Assembly (NCBI RefSeq): GCF_002104995.1
Contig: NW_024468267.1
Span: 1-64,000, forward strand
Reading direction: 5' to 3'
Length of the DNA: 64,000 bases
Origin: Linderina pennispora
Lineage: Eukaryota > Kickxellomycota > Kickxellomycetes > Kickxellales > Kickxellaceae
Under the pieces are notes generated by a model, which was not told the DNA's origin, did no database searches, and saw only the letters and a list, made by a program, of their open reading frames with translations. The position numbers and the translations under genes were made by a program. This document shows, in pieces, positions 10,130 through 20,103 of the stretch; position 1 is the stretch's first letter, and each line of letters opens with the position of its first letter.

Positions 10130-11641
10130 CTACACGATGCCAGGGAACCGCCTCACTGCGTCGATAATCAGCTCGCTGGCTACGCCGTTGCACCATGCAA
10201 ACCACGGCCGGGAGTAGCGCGCCGGGTCCTCGACATCCACCGACTCGTGCATCAGCCCCAGCCCGCCCGTCGTCTCCAGCAGCTGCTGCAGGCACCACTT
10301 GACCTCACTCTTGTCGTCGGTGGTCAGCGCCTGCATGGCAATCGCCATTGGCCACACCCGCATGAAGCCAGTGTGCGGCGACCCGATGCCCGACACCCTG
10401 GAGCCAGCAAAGTACCACGGGTTGTCCGGCGACAAGATCAGCTTGCGCGTGTTCAAGTACACTGAGTCGTTATTGTCCACAAACCCTAGGTACGGTAGCG
10501 ACAGCAGGCTAGGCACATTGGCGTCATCCATCACCACAGCGCTGCCGAATCCGTCAGTTTCGTACACAAATATCTTGCCGTATACCGGGTGATCCATAGT
10601 GCCGTACTGGTAGATTCCCTGGCGGATTTCCTCTGCCAGCCTATCCGCCACCGCCTGCTCCACCGCCATCTCCTTGACCGACAGCAGCATCTGCGCCAGC
10701 CGCGCCAGCTCCGTCGACAGCATGGCGTTGCCGGGAATGAAGAACGGGAAGATCACCGAGTCGTCGCTGGGCCGGAACAGCGACTTGACCATGCCTGTAA
10801 ATTTGACCGGATTCCCTTGCCCGTGGCCAAACGAGGTCTCGGTCGGCGACGTCGATTCGCGCGAAAACCGCACCGTGGCATTATTCATCTTGCCGTTCTT
10901 GTCCACCGTCGGCATCTGCAGCTGCTGCAGCAACTCGAGGATATTTGCCACTGCCGTGCGCCACACCGTCGACATAAACCTCTGGTCCTTGGTCTGCTCC
11001 CAGTACGCCGTCGACAGCTTCAGGAACGCCGCCAGGGAGTCGATTTCAAACTTGGCCTCAAACACCAGCTTCGGGTCGAATTGCGGCACAACCTTGTCCA
11101 GTTTTGCCCACGAGTTCTCGCCGGGCACCAGGCCGGACCGTGCCGGCGGCTTATATGCATTGGCAAACAGATACTGCGAAATCTGCTCTGCCTGCATGTT
11201 AATCAGCCCCAGCACCAGCAGCTGCAGCCGCGTGTCTTGCAAGGCGTATGGCAGAAGCGGCAGAAGCTGGTTGGTGCTGTCGCGTGTCCACTGTGCATTG
11301 ATGTCGCCGGTGATGACAAATGTATATGGCATGCCTGTGGTATTGCCTGGGTCGTGCCAGGCGATTGCCGTGTCCAATGTATTCGGCAGGATGTTTGTCA
11401 GCAGCTGCCGCATATCCGGAGATTTGATCTGGCTTACTGTTGCTTGCAAGACCGATTCGATCGCGGCGCTGCTGAATGTCCGGCACGGCTCGGGCGGCCG
11501 CATGGTCGGGATGCGCTGAGGGCCCGGCGAGAACGGCGGATGCGGTACGCTGGCCCAGTCGACGTATGAGGGGCATTTGCTGGCTATTCCCATGGCTATT
11601 GGTGCGAAGACGAGAAATGGAGCGACAGAGTACAACCGCAT
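10130..11641 (-). CDS. Glycoside hydrolase family 125 / MUG157-like protein
   Basis: This is an uninterrupted 503-residue frame. The N-terminus is a hydrophobic signal (APFLVFAPIAMGIA), so the protein is secretory or lumenal. The family hallmark ITGDINAQWTRDSTNQLLPL is present, as are the downstream FEIDSLAAFLKLSTAYW and KRAYSRPWFAW-type segments that form the (alpha/alpha)6 barrel. Bacterial GH125 enzymes are exo-alpha-1,6-mannosidases; fungal members include S. pombe Mug157, whose substrate is not established. An N- or O-glycan mannose-trimming role is plausible but inferred. There is no frame damage, in contrast with the genes to the left. Length matches fungal homologues. Confidence 0.85.
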   Translation of the reverse strand: MRLYSVAPFLVFAPIAMGIASKCPSYVDWASVPHPPFSPGPQRIPTMRPPEPCRTFSSAAIESVLQATVSQIKSPDMRQLLTNILPNTLDTAIAWHDPGNTTGMPYTFVITGDINAQWTRDSTNQLLPLLPYALQDTRLQLLVLGLINMQAEQISQYLFANAYKPPARSGLVPGENSWAKLDKVVPQFDPKLVFEAKFEIDSLAAFLKLSTAYWEQTKDQRFMSTVWRTAVANILELLQQLQMPTVDKNGKMNNATVRFSRESTSPTETSFGHGQGNPVKFTGMVKSLFRPSDDSVIFPFFIPGNAMLSTELARLAQMLLSVKEMAVEQAVADRLAEEIRQGIYQYGTMDHPVYGKIFVYETDGFGSAVVMDDANVPSLLSLPYLGFVDNNDSVYLNTRKLILSPDNPWYFAGSRVSGIGSPHTGFMRVWPMAIAMQALTTDDKSEVKWCLQQLLETTGGLGLMHESVDVEDPARYSRPWFAWCNGVASELIIDAVRRFPGIV

Positions 11642-11983
11642 TCTTTCCCAGGAGATAAGAGTCTGAATGAAGGGTGCCTTTTTGGAGCTTTTGTTGTCTC
11701 TGCTGTTTGCGGGAATTTATGTGTTCCCCTTTCCCTCCACATGACATGACATGTACATACAGAATGCAGCCCAGCGCATATTTGTGCTGAAATTCCCTCC
11801 CCCATCGCGGGTCTTTTTGCTCTAGAACAGTTACAGCCGGAGGAGAGGAGAAGGACGCAGTAGGACCCAAAAAAAACACATACCACATCATATCTATCGA
11901 ACACGGTGCAAACGTGTCTGGAACACAAAACGATACTGCCAGTTCTTTCGGATATATAAACAATTGTACAAGAGTGGGTTGAT
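11642..11983. other. Intergenic: promoter side of the GH125 gene
   Basis: 342 bp between two minus-strand genes. The sequence has mixed composition with no TATA close to 11641, and I see no open frame resembling a gene. Confidence 0.5.
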
Positions 11984-13028
11984 TTACTGGGCATACTTTT
12001 TCAAAAAGTCGTTAAACTCGAGCAGCTCCTCAATCCGGCTGGAAGTGCTGGTCCCGATATGCTGCCGTAGCCGCATCTCCTTGACCTCGAGCTCGCGGCG
12101 CCTCATCGCAGTCCAGTCGGCCAGCAGCTTGGCGTCGCGCAGGGCTATGGCCTTGCGAATAGTCATCTCGTGGACCATCTGCTTGACATCGTCGGGCGTC
12201 AAACTCACAGCCTTGCGTACCAGCGGGTGGTCGCGCGAAAGCTGCGAATGCGCCCGGCCATGTCTCACCGGCCCACCGCCCAGACTCCGCTGCTGCGATG
12301 CTGTGGCGCTGACTGACTCATGCTGAGCATTTTCCGCCAAAGAACTTCCGCTGGTTGCGCTATTGGAGACAAACTTGACGCAATCCTCGCCCTTGGCCTG
12401 CAGGCACTGGCCGGTGAAAACGAAATTGACAATACTGAACAGCGGTCCGCCGGGTACCACCCGCAGGTCCTTTGGGACCTTGTCGGCAGAGCCGTATTTT
12501 TCGATAATTTCGGCGTGGATGTTGCGGATCTCATCTAGCTTCGCCCTCAGCTTCTCTGGGTTCGCGTCCGCCATGAACCGGCAGTCAGTCACCGCCTTTT
12601 GGCATGCCGATAGGGGGCTTTCGCGCCACATCCTGTTGTTGTGCTGGCAGTGCAGCCAGCAGAAGATGCTGTAGATGTGTTTCAGCGTCACTGTCTCGGC
12701 CATGCCCTCGGACTCGCCTAGTGTGGATGTCTGACACGCCACACGGCTTGTGCATATCGACAGCTTCTCATCGAGCATCGCTGTCTCGCTGCACACTACC
12801 GTGGAACCCACCGAGTGCTGTTCCTTGGTCTCCTCCTCTATCTTGACGGCATCCCGCTGGTCGCTCTCCAGCTGTTGCTGTTCGTTCTCCAGCTGTTGTC
12901 TGTTCGTTCTCCAGCTGCTGTTGCTCGCTCTCCAGCTGTTGCTGCTCGCTCTCCAACTGCTGCTCGTCCTCTGTGGGCTGAATAACCTCTGTCTCTTTTT
13001 CTGACATTGGTAAATTGGCGCTGTGCAT
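11984..13028 (-). CDS. Unrecognised coiled-coil protein with heptad QQLE repeats
   Basis: The start is 13028 (better context, AAAATG) or 13007. The N-terminal ~70 residues carry tandem copies of QQLESEQ or QQLENEQ encoded by near-identical 21-bp units, then an acidic linker. One extra base inside the repeats (near 12900) breaks the frame, and the same heptad resumes after it. The middle region has a Cys-rich helix (SIFCWLHCQHNNRMW, then LSACQKAVTDCRF) and a charged helix. The C-terminal ~80 residues are helical and basic (SLTPDDVKQMVHEMTIRKAI) and end LLEFNDFLKKYAQ. Repaired length is about 347. I recognise no family. The paired Cys motifs could be CHCH-like, but the spacing is not canonical. 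Confidence 0.6.
12857..12977 (-). repeat. 21-bp minisatellite encoding QQLE(S/N)EQ heptads
   Basis: About five tandem units of a 21-bp sequence encode the heptad QQLESEQ/QQLENEQ at the N-terminus of the coiled-coil gene. The units are nearly identical at the DNA level, so the array probably expands and contracts by slippage. The frame break of the gene lies inside it. Confidence 0.7.
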
Positions 13029-13128
13029 TTTGAAATGATAGTGAATGTGGAAGGTGTTGAGAAAACTTGTAATTGTATCAAGGCAAGGAAAGTCTGACTG
13101 CCAACCCAGCACGCTGGACGCTTCTCGC

Positions 13129-13136
13129 TCTATATA
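13129..13136 (-). promoter_or_regulatory. TATA box of the coiled-coil gene
   Basis: On the minus strand TATATAGA is found about 100 bp upstream of the proposed start at 13028. Confidence 0.45.
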
Positions 13137-13476
13137 CCTGCTTTCTCGCCTTGCCGCCCACTGACGAGATAAAACTAGCCTACGGATGACAAATCGGGCA
13201 GAGATTTATAATGCCGTCTGCGCAGCCAATCGTCATCGCCTCACGTGCCTGCGGCTTGTTCCATATGATCTCATCGGTTTTTGCGGAGGTCCGGATATTG
13301 GACAGATTCTCACCTCCTGGTCGCAGCTATGCGGCCGTGCTACCCAAAGTATCTTGCCTGAGCATTCCCCATTATGTCAAAGACACCTCGCTCCAACCGT
13401 CCCTCCCGTCTTGTTTTCGCCGGTCTGTTGCTTACAATACAGTGCTTTTTATTATTAATGCGTTTTTTATTCAACG
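13137..13476. other. Intergenic region between divergent genes
   Basis: Together with the preceding 100 bp this separates the minus-strand coiled-coil gene from the plus-strand F-box/LRR gene. It is T-rich just before 13477. Nothing gene-like is seen. Confidence 0.45.
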
Positions 13477-15154
13477 ATGCAGCATGTGCCCGAACATATT
13501 CTAAGCACCATCATCTCTTATGCAACTGGCTGCACAAAGTATCGGGCGCACTTGCTCACAGCCGAGCCGCCGGTATTCCACCGACGGCTGTACCCATTCC
13601 TACAGCTATCGCGAGCCTGGCGGCACGCAGCATGCACATATCAGTACAAAATCGCGACCCTGGGCATATTCCCGACATCCCCGCATGAGCCGCAATACTT
13701 GAGCCTCTTGCAGACACGGCAGGTCGATGCAGAGCAGTTCATCAGGCATATTTACATCACAATGACGTGCCAGCAGGTCATCGACGGGCGCGCGAGCAAT
13801 GCTCTGCAGCAGGTGTTCAATAATGGCCCGCTGCTGTGTGCCAAGCAGCTGGTTCTACGGATTCTGCCAGTATCGACACTTGGAGACCAGTGGTTTTTCG
13901 ACTTCAGAAGAGGACAGTGCCAGTGCTCGCAGGTTCGGCGCCCTGCTGCACCAGTGCCTGCCAGGAAACCCGCACAATCATGATCTCGTTTACATCCTTC
14001 AGCTTTAACGTGCACCCACTGCTCATGGTGGAGCATTTCTGCAGGCCGTTTGAGAACCTACGGGGCATTGCTGTCCATGCCAACAACACTGGGCCATTCA
14101 TGTGCCCAGGATCGACTGTCGATTTTCAGCTTGACAACAAAATGTTCACTGGTCCTGTCACATATCGTTATCGACGAGTCGCGCTGGAACGACGTGTACA
14201 TAGAATTGGTCCGGCGAAACTCGCAGACGCTGCACTGCATGCATTTGTTCAATATCTCGCCACAATGTTTATCCCCGGATAGCCACATTGGACAACCGCC
14301 TGCGCGTCGATTACCCAAACTTGAGCCGACTCGACATTCGCACCGAGCGCCTCGGCTTGCCCTTTGCCGACCAGTTGGTGCACAAGGGCCATCCATTCGA
14401 GCGACTCGACACCACCCAGTGCTGGGTCGGCACTGGCCACCACGAAGACAGCATCGCCAGGCCGTGCATTGAGGTGCGTACACTGAAGCTGTCAATCGAC
14501 TGCTGTTTGTTCCCCGAGTTTATCCGCTGCGGGCTGCTGAACTGGAAGGCGTGCCAGAACCTGGCCACCATCAAGTTCCGCGTATACATGGCAAATTCCT
14601 CCCAGAGCTTCGTAGCGCAAATGCTGGCAGGCATCATCAACGGGTGCCCCAGGGCCGAGAACCTGCATTGCTGGGACTTTTGCACTAATGTTTCCCAATG
14701 GCTCCCGCACATCCAGCCCAACCTGACCATCCAGCGCCTGGAGATTCCAAACATCTACTGCTATCTGTCAGAGGTTGGCATTCTGCTGCAACAGCTGCCA
14801 GCACTGCGCGCACTGGCTGTGTCGATGCACAAGATCCCGTCAATCAAGCCATTGCCGGATGTGTTGACTGATGCCGAAATCGCCGGTGTCCATATGCTGA
14901 TGGCCAATGCACATTCAACTAAGCTGCAGGAGCTGACATTGGGCGGCATGAAGTTCAGCAGCGACGAGCGTGCTGGCGATATTGCAGTGGCATTAGCGTC
15001 GGTGTGCCGCATGTTGAAGTTCCTGACTATTGACTTTTTCTTTAGCGCAAACGCCAACGCCGTCTATTTGTCGGCAAAGAGGGCCACGCAAAGGCTGATT
15101 TACACACAGACTTCTCACCTGCACTCGCTGGTCATTCGTAATATCAGCAAGTAG
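13477..15154 (+). CDS. F-box/LRR-type protein, frame broken
   Basis: The protein opens MQHVPEHILSTIISYATGCT, the L-P-x-x-I-L-x-x-I-I pattern of a divergent F-box, followed by FLQLSRAWRHAACTYQY, the usual second F-box helix. The C-terminal half has leucine-rich-repeat character, with segments such as LKLSIDCCLFPEF, LRALAVSMHKIPS and LQELTLGGMKFSSDE at regular spacing. Such proteins usually link substrates to SCF ubiquitin ligases and are numerous in zygomycetes. The frame changes near 13905, 13985, 14150 and 14280; the last 870 bases are uninterrupted. Repaired length is about 558 residues. It may be functional or in early decay; relics of the same type occur at 56 and 61 kb. Confidence 0.65.
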
Positions 15155-15235
15155 GACGCAGGGTATATATTCCACTCCTGCCAGCAACCTGCAATTCCTT
15201 GTACGAATACAATTTTTCTTTTGGAACGTGTTGAC

Positions 15236-15676
15236 ATGCATCCTAGATACGCCTCGGTCCTCCTCTCGCTCGCCGCACACTGCATGGCAGACTACGCACC
15301 ATCAAACTCGGCCCCGCTCAGCGACTGGGTATTTCCAGCTATTTGCAGCCGTCAACCAGCAGCGCCTTGCTTCATATTCCACCACACACCTTCGTTTGCG
15401 CTTGAAATTAAACGAGATTGCGCAAAAGTACGCCGACGACAAAACCACCCCCACCGACGCCGGTCCAGGCACTGAGTGACTTTGGCGCCACTTCAGAAAA
15501 GGCAGCATTTATCAGCACAGAAGCAGACTCGGTTCGACGCTGCTATTAATAGCCTGCATAAAGTCTCAGCCAAAGACCCTGCGAGAAAGGCAATGCGGAA
15601 TCCTGACTTTCGCTTTGCTGGTGTCGGCGCCAATGCCGGTTATTGGGTCGTGGTCTTCTCGTCAGACTTGAATTAG
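15236..15676 (+). CDS. Degenerate CAP/SCP-like secreted protein, copy 1, frame broken
   Basis: The ATG at 15236 gives a signal peptide (MHPRYASVLLSLAAHCMA). Past a frame change near 15320 the sequence reads LFAAVNQQRLASY, then LKLNEIAQKYADD, matching helix 1 of CAP (cysteine-rich secretory, antigen 5, PR-1) domains. After another change near 15475 it ends MRNPDFRFAGVGANAGYWVV, equivalent to the CAP2 motif around G-x-G-x-x-x-x-x-Y-W. The catalytic-like His and Glu of typical CAP domains are not evident. Repaired length is about 146 residues, shorter than most CAP proteins. A related copy follows immediately. Confidence 0.55.
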
Positions 15677-15781
15677 ATATATATCCGAAATGAATAGATC
15701 CCTGCACCCATATAACGCTCTCTGCATGGCCTCGCCATTGACCTGCATCTTTTCTTCTAGTTTCACATTTTGCTGGAAAGC

Positions 15782-16205
15782 ATGAATATCCTCTCTACTC
15801 TTCTGCTAGCTGTGACTATTGCGGGGTTTCCTCTAGATGCACCACTAGCCAAGCGCGACCAGCCGCAGCTATCACCCGACGTATACTACGACTTTCTTTT
15901 CTTGATCAACGACAATGCCCGAGTTGTAGGGAATACCGATCAGCTTGTCATGCAGACAGCACTCAATGATGCTGCTGATAACAAGGCAAGACTCGCCGCT
16001 GCACTGAGGTTTGACCCGGACAAACTCCCGTACATGGACGTATCTGAGCCAGACATGGATGATTGCCAGTTCCAGCGATGTCGGCTCGGTGGTTCCCGAA
16101 TTAAAAAGGAATGGCAAGATCGGCAGTGAGCTCAAACGATCAAAGTACCGGCATGTCGGTGTAGGAAACGCAGATGATTATTGGGTTGTAGTATTGGAAA
16201 AATAA
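15782..16205 (+). CDS. Degenerate CAP/SCP-like secreted protein, copy 2, frame broken
   Basis: The ATG at 15782 starts a signal peptide (MNILSTLLLAVTIAGFPLDA) and a dibasic site, LAKR. The following DVYYDFLFLINDNARVVGN and LVMQTALNDAADNKARLAA resemble CAP-domain helices. After one frame change near 16075 the end reads RHVGVGNADDYWVVVLEK, parallel to the end of the preceding gene. The two therefore form a tandem duplicated pair. The central CAP histidine motif is not seen, so a conserved CAP activity cannot be claimed. Repaired length is about 140 residues. Confidence 0.55.
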
Positions 16206-16232
16206 ACATGTAGAGAGGAAAGTTTGTGCTTT

Positions 16233-17965
16233 TTACTTCTTGATTGACTTCGAGTCAGAGCTTGTCGAAGTCTGATCCACCTGCCCATCCTCATCACTCT
16301 TGGGGGGTGACTCAAGCTGGTAGGGAGCAAGGAACAGCATGCAAATACCAGCAACCACCATCGAGCAGATGCCGCAGATGGTAAGAATTTCTGCGTCGAA
16401 ACATAGCCCTCCTGCACAATAACGCGCTGGTCCTTGGGCAATTCGAAGAAGTATGTGATGTTGTTAATAGCGCTGAATGAGTCGACGCTCGGGTCCAGCT
16501 TCGAGTTGATCTTGGACGGCAGCACGTTGACCCACACCGTTGTCGACACACCCTCGCCTATAACGCCACCTAGGTATGCGACCATCCCGTAAAGCGTGAC
16601 AGCAATGGGCACGTCGGTCTTGGAAACCGATGCCTGCACTCCGATACCGACGCAGCTGATCACGATGCCACTGCCAACACCAATAATTGCCTGAACAGCT
16701 GCAATTTCCGCATTGGTTGTGTGCGAGCCAGAACGCGAGCGGATCATAAGGCAGACAGAGATGAGCCACATGGCCCAGCCAATCCATGCCCAGCGGCGAT
16801 ATCTGCGGGACCACTGCATCGCCCAGCCCCCAAGGAACAGCCCGACGTAGTAGCCGGTGGTGCTGAGCTGCAGCAGCATGGCAGTGCGGGACGAGACCTC
16901 GCGCGTTACTTGAATAAAAGGATTGAAGAAAAACAGCGACACATTGGACGTAACGTAGAAGAAGATGCCGGCAAGGATGGCGCCGGTGAATGTGCGGTGC
17001 TTGAAGAGGTGGAAGGGGACCACAGGAAACTGGGCCCACAGACGCTCGTAGAAGGCAAAGAGCACCAGGGCGGCAACGCCGATTACAAGAGGCGCAATAA
17101 CGCGTGCGCTACCCCAGCCGTAGGTGGTGTTGAGCTGCATGCCCAGCGGAGCCAGAATCGAGATGCAGCCGCCGCACAGGAGAATCAGACCCAGGATATC
17201 AAGTTCAACCCAGGCTTCCTTGACCACCTCAAGGAAGGGGCGGGGCGGGGCCCACTGGCCAGTCTCCCTTGAGGATCTGGCGCGCGCGACGATCGAGACG
17301 GAACAGACTGAAAACCGACGGCATCGAGCAGACAACAGGCCAGGATTGCCAGGAATGCCGTACACCCATTGCCACTTTTTGATGAGTCCGTCTCCAACCT
17401 CGATACCGAGGTAGTAGTTGGTCACGTACGGAATAGACACCCATGCGGTGATGATACCGCGCAGGTGGATAGGGATGACATCCGCAATGATGATAGTGAC
17501 CAGGGTGCCGTAGCCGGCCTGGCCAATGACGGAGATGATGGTGCCGGCGAAAATGGTAGTGAAGCTCTTGGACAGCGCACAGATGAGGAGGCCAAGCGTG
17601 TAGAAGAACATGGAAATGAATAGGCCGTGGATGTGGCCGTAGACCTCGGAGATCTTTGCAAATATGGGACGCAGACCAGCAACGAGCAGGTATGTGACAG
17701 TCGAGATGATACCCGCACGGGTCAGGGCATTGAACTCGCTGAGAACTGCGGGCTGGATGGTTCCGGTAGCGCTGGAGTCCATGGCAGCGACAAAGTTGAT
17801 GAAGAAGATACCGCCTGCAATCAGAATCTTGTCGAACCGGCTGTACCTGGTCACCATCTTCTTCTTGACACCGTTGAGCGTTGCATTCTGCTCGGTCTCG
17901 TTGGTAAGGGCGCCAGACCACTCATTGTGAGCCTCGATATCGTTGTTATCTCGGTGCTTGGGCAT
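16233..17965 (-). CDS. MFS siderophore-iron transporter (ARN/SIT1 type)
   Basis: A polar N-terminus starting at 17965 (MPKHRDNNDIEAHNEW) precedes a 14-helix major facilitator. The SIT-family segments FFINFVAAMDSSATGTIQP, IFAKISEVYGHIHGLFIS and GTLVTIIIADVIPIHLRGII are present, as is the family loop near DSFSAINNITYFFELP with the EGYV segment after it. Such proteins import ferric siderophores across the plasma membrane by proton symport. Single-base changes near 17360, 17240 and 16398 break the frame. At 16398 one missing T in a run restores the final helix and a charged tail ending SSDSKSIKK before the stop at 16233. Repaired length is about 577 residues. The substrate siderophore is not predictable. 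Confidence 0.8.
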
Positions 17966-18678
17966 GCTAAGACACACGGGATTAGTAATATTTGGAAAGT
18001 AATTATTTAATAGAATAGGTTTGCAATAGTAGGGGGCGCTTTGTTTTGGAACAAGAGGGAGGGGAGTTCGGTATGGCTTGGTGCGTTTTATAGCAGATGG
18101 GGGAGCTTGCAGGATCAAAGAAGGAAGGAAGAAAGTACGGCATGCAAGCTACCTCCCTGTTGTACTGCTGCAAACATACCACATCGGATAAGCTGAGAAC
18201 GAAACTTCAAATCATGGCCATTATGCAAATCAATCCATCGAGATACACTAGCAATCGCCTTTTCTCATGGAAGCGACTCACTGGTGATGTTGGGGAGTCA
18301 ACTGGACAGTGAGCAGGATTATCCAGCGCTTTGGGGCTGGAGTGGTATACGCGTAGAGTGCGGGTGGCAACGGCGAACGTTCTGGGAGTGCTCGGACATT
18401 CCAGCGCAAAAAGGCATGTTATCAAGCGACAAATATGAATTAGTATGGAAGATCCTGGTGTAAAAAAATAAAGAATTCTTTTTAGAGCTCGCACTGCCTC
18501 CAGTATCTATTCGGCTTATCCGATGAAGCGCTTACAATACATGGCAAGGTCATAAAGCGTCGCCAATCGTGGTCGACATGAATCTTGCAGCCGCTTCAGA
18601 ATCTCGCTCTTCCTCGTCCTTCGTCTCCCTCCCAATACATCCCGTTCGAACAGATAGCGCGAATTTCCTGTACACAAA
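17966..18678. other. Intergenic region between divergent transporter and oxidoreductase genes
   Basis: 713 bp of mixed composition between divergently oriented genes, presumably holding both promoters. Iron-regulated transporters often carry GATA-factor sites (HGATAR); GATAAG does occur near 18185, but one site is not evidence of regulation. No gene is seen. Confidence 0.4.
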
Positions 18679-19902
18679 ATGTCTGACTCGGTGAGGCGCA
18701 TCGAAATTGTCATTGCCGGAGGAAACTACGCCTGGTCTGAACGCGCTGCACAACCTATATGCAATTCTTCTTGCTGCCCCGTCGCCTGCCAATGTGCATA
18801 TCACCCTGGTTGACCGCCGCGATGGCTTCGTCCACTTCATCGGCATTACCCGTGGACTGACCGAGCCCGACTTTGGCAAGAAGCTGTGGGTTCCGTACTC
18901 GCAGGTTCCGTGGTTCTCACACCCCCAGATCACAGTCAAGCAAGCAGCTGTTTCTCAAATCACGGCCAAGGCGGTCCACCTGGCTGACGGCTCGGAGCTG
19001 AGCTTTGACTATCTGATCATTGCACTAGGCCAGAGCCGCTTTGCCCCTATTGGCGTTGCATCGACAACGCACCGGGAGTTTGTTGCAGAGATCGCCGAGG
19101 CACACGAGAATATCAAGAAGGCAGACAGCGTCGTTGTTGTCGGTGGCGGAGCTGTCGGTATTGAGATGGCTGCCGATGTAAAGGCGGATTTCCCCGACAA
19201 GCATGTTAGCCTGGTCCACTCGCGGGTGCTTCCAATCCCCGGGCCGTTCAAGGACGAGTTCCGCAAGGAAGTTGTCCGGATCCTCGAAGAGGATATCGGC
19301 GTCAACGTCGTTCTGGGCTGACCGTACACTCAATGAGCTTCCGCAATCCAGGGAGGTTGGGACAGCCGAAACGACCAGTTCGGCTTTTGCGAACACGCCG
19401 GTGACACTGACCAGTGGAAAGGTCCTGCCGGCCGACTGGGCCATATTTTGCCTTGGCACACAGTCAAAACTGCCACTCATCAGCCTCGACGCCTCCGTGC
19501 TGACACCCAATGGAATCGCTGTCAAGCCCACTCTGCAGGTGGACCACAGTGATCTGGGCCACATCTTCGCTGTCGGGGACATCTGCGCGCGCGACGAGGT
19601 CAAGCTGGCTGGTGTGGCCATGTACGGGGCGTACATTGCGGCCCGTAATATCGCACGGTCCGTTTTGGGCATGGGTGCCTATGAAGAGTCGGAGGAGAAT
19701 CCGTCCAAGCTGCTCCTGCTGATGGGCAAGGACCACTGGGCGTTCCAGATGGGAGATGAAATCTGGGACCGGGAGCGCACGCAGCAATACGTCTACCAGG
19801 ATATGGGGCCTGGAGGTGTGCATCGGCGCCCTCTCGCTTCGCACCACGCCGGAGTACTCCCCGCTCGAAGTACATTCGGACATCTTCGGGGGCAAGCAAT
19901 AG
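18679..19902 (+). CDS. AIF/FSP1-like FAD-dependent oxidoreductase, frame broken
   Basis: The ATG at 18679 begins MSDSVRRIEIVIAGGNYA, the FAD-binding Rossmann motif. The frame shifts near 18730, and the protein continues HITLVDRRDGFVHF. The NAD(P)H Rossmann motif VVVVGGGAVGIEMAADV and the second FAD motif LGHIFAVGDI are intact. Together these define the two-Rossmann pyridine-nucleotide disulphide fold of the AIFM2/FSP1 and Ndi1-like group, which transfers electrons from NAD(P)H to quinones. Two later frame changes, near 19320 and 19805, lead to a C-terminus ending HSDIFGGKQ at 19902. Repaired length is about 407 residues. The exact quinone or other acceptor is unknown. Confidence 0.75.
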
Positions 19903-20103
19903 CCAGGATTTGCCACAGTGGGAAATCTGAGACACCACTTAGAAATTGCCTAATCTGAACTCAGGAACAGAATCGGAGATTGTAGGGGATAATACTCTGG
20001 CTTATTCAGGTATTCAGAAATGAATGTTTTTTATTTTCCTTTTTTTCCGCACCTCATTCATTCGCATTCTTTCTTCTACTACCGCTACACCTATTCACTA
20101 TAA

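Noticed and set aside
10589..11569. A 326-codon plus-strand frame opposite the GH125 gene
   Set aside because: It is a GC-rich shadow frame; the minus strand encodes an unmistakable GH125 protein.
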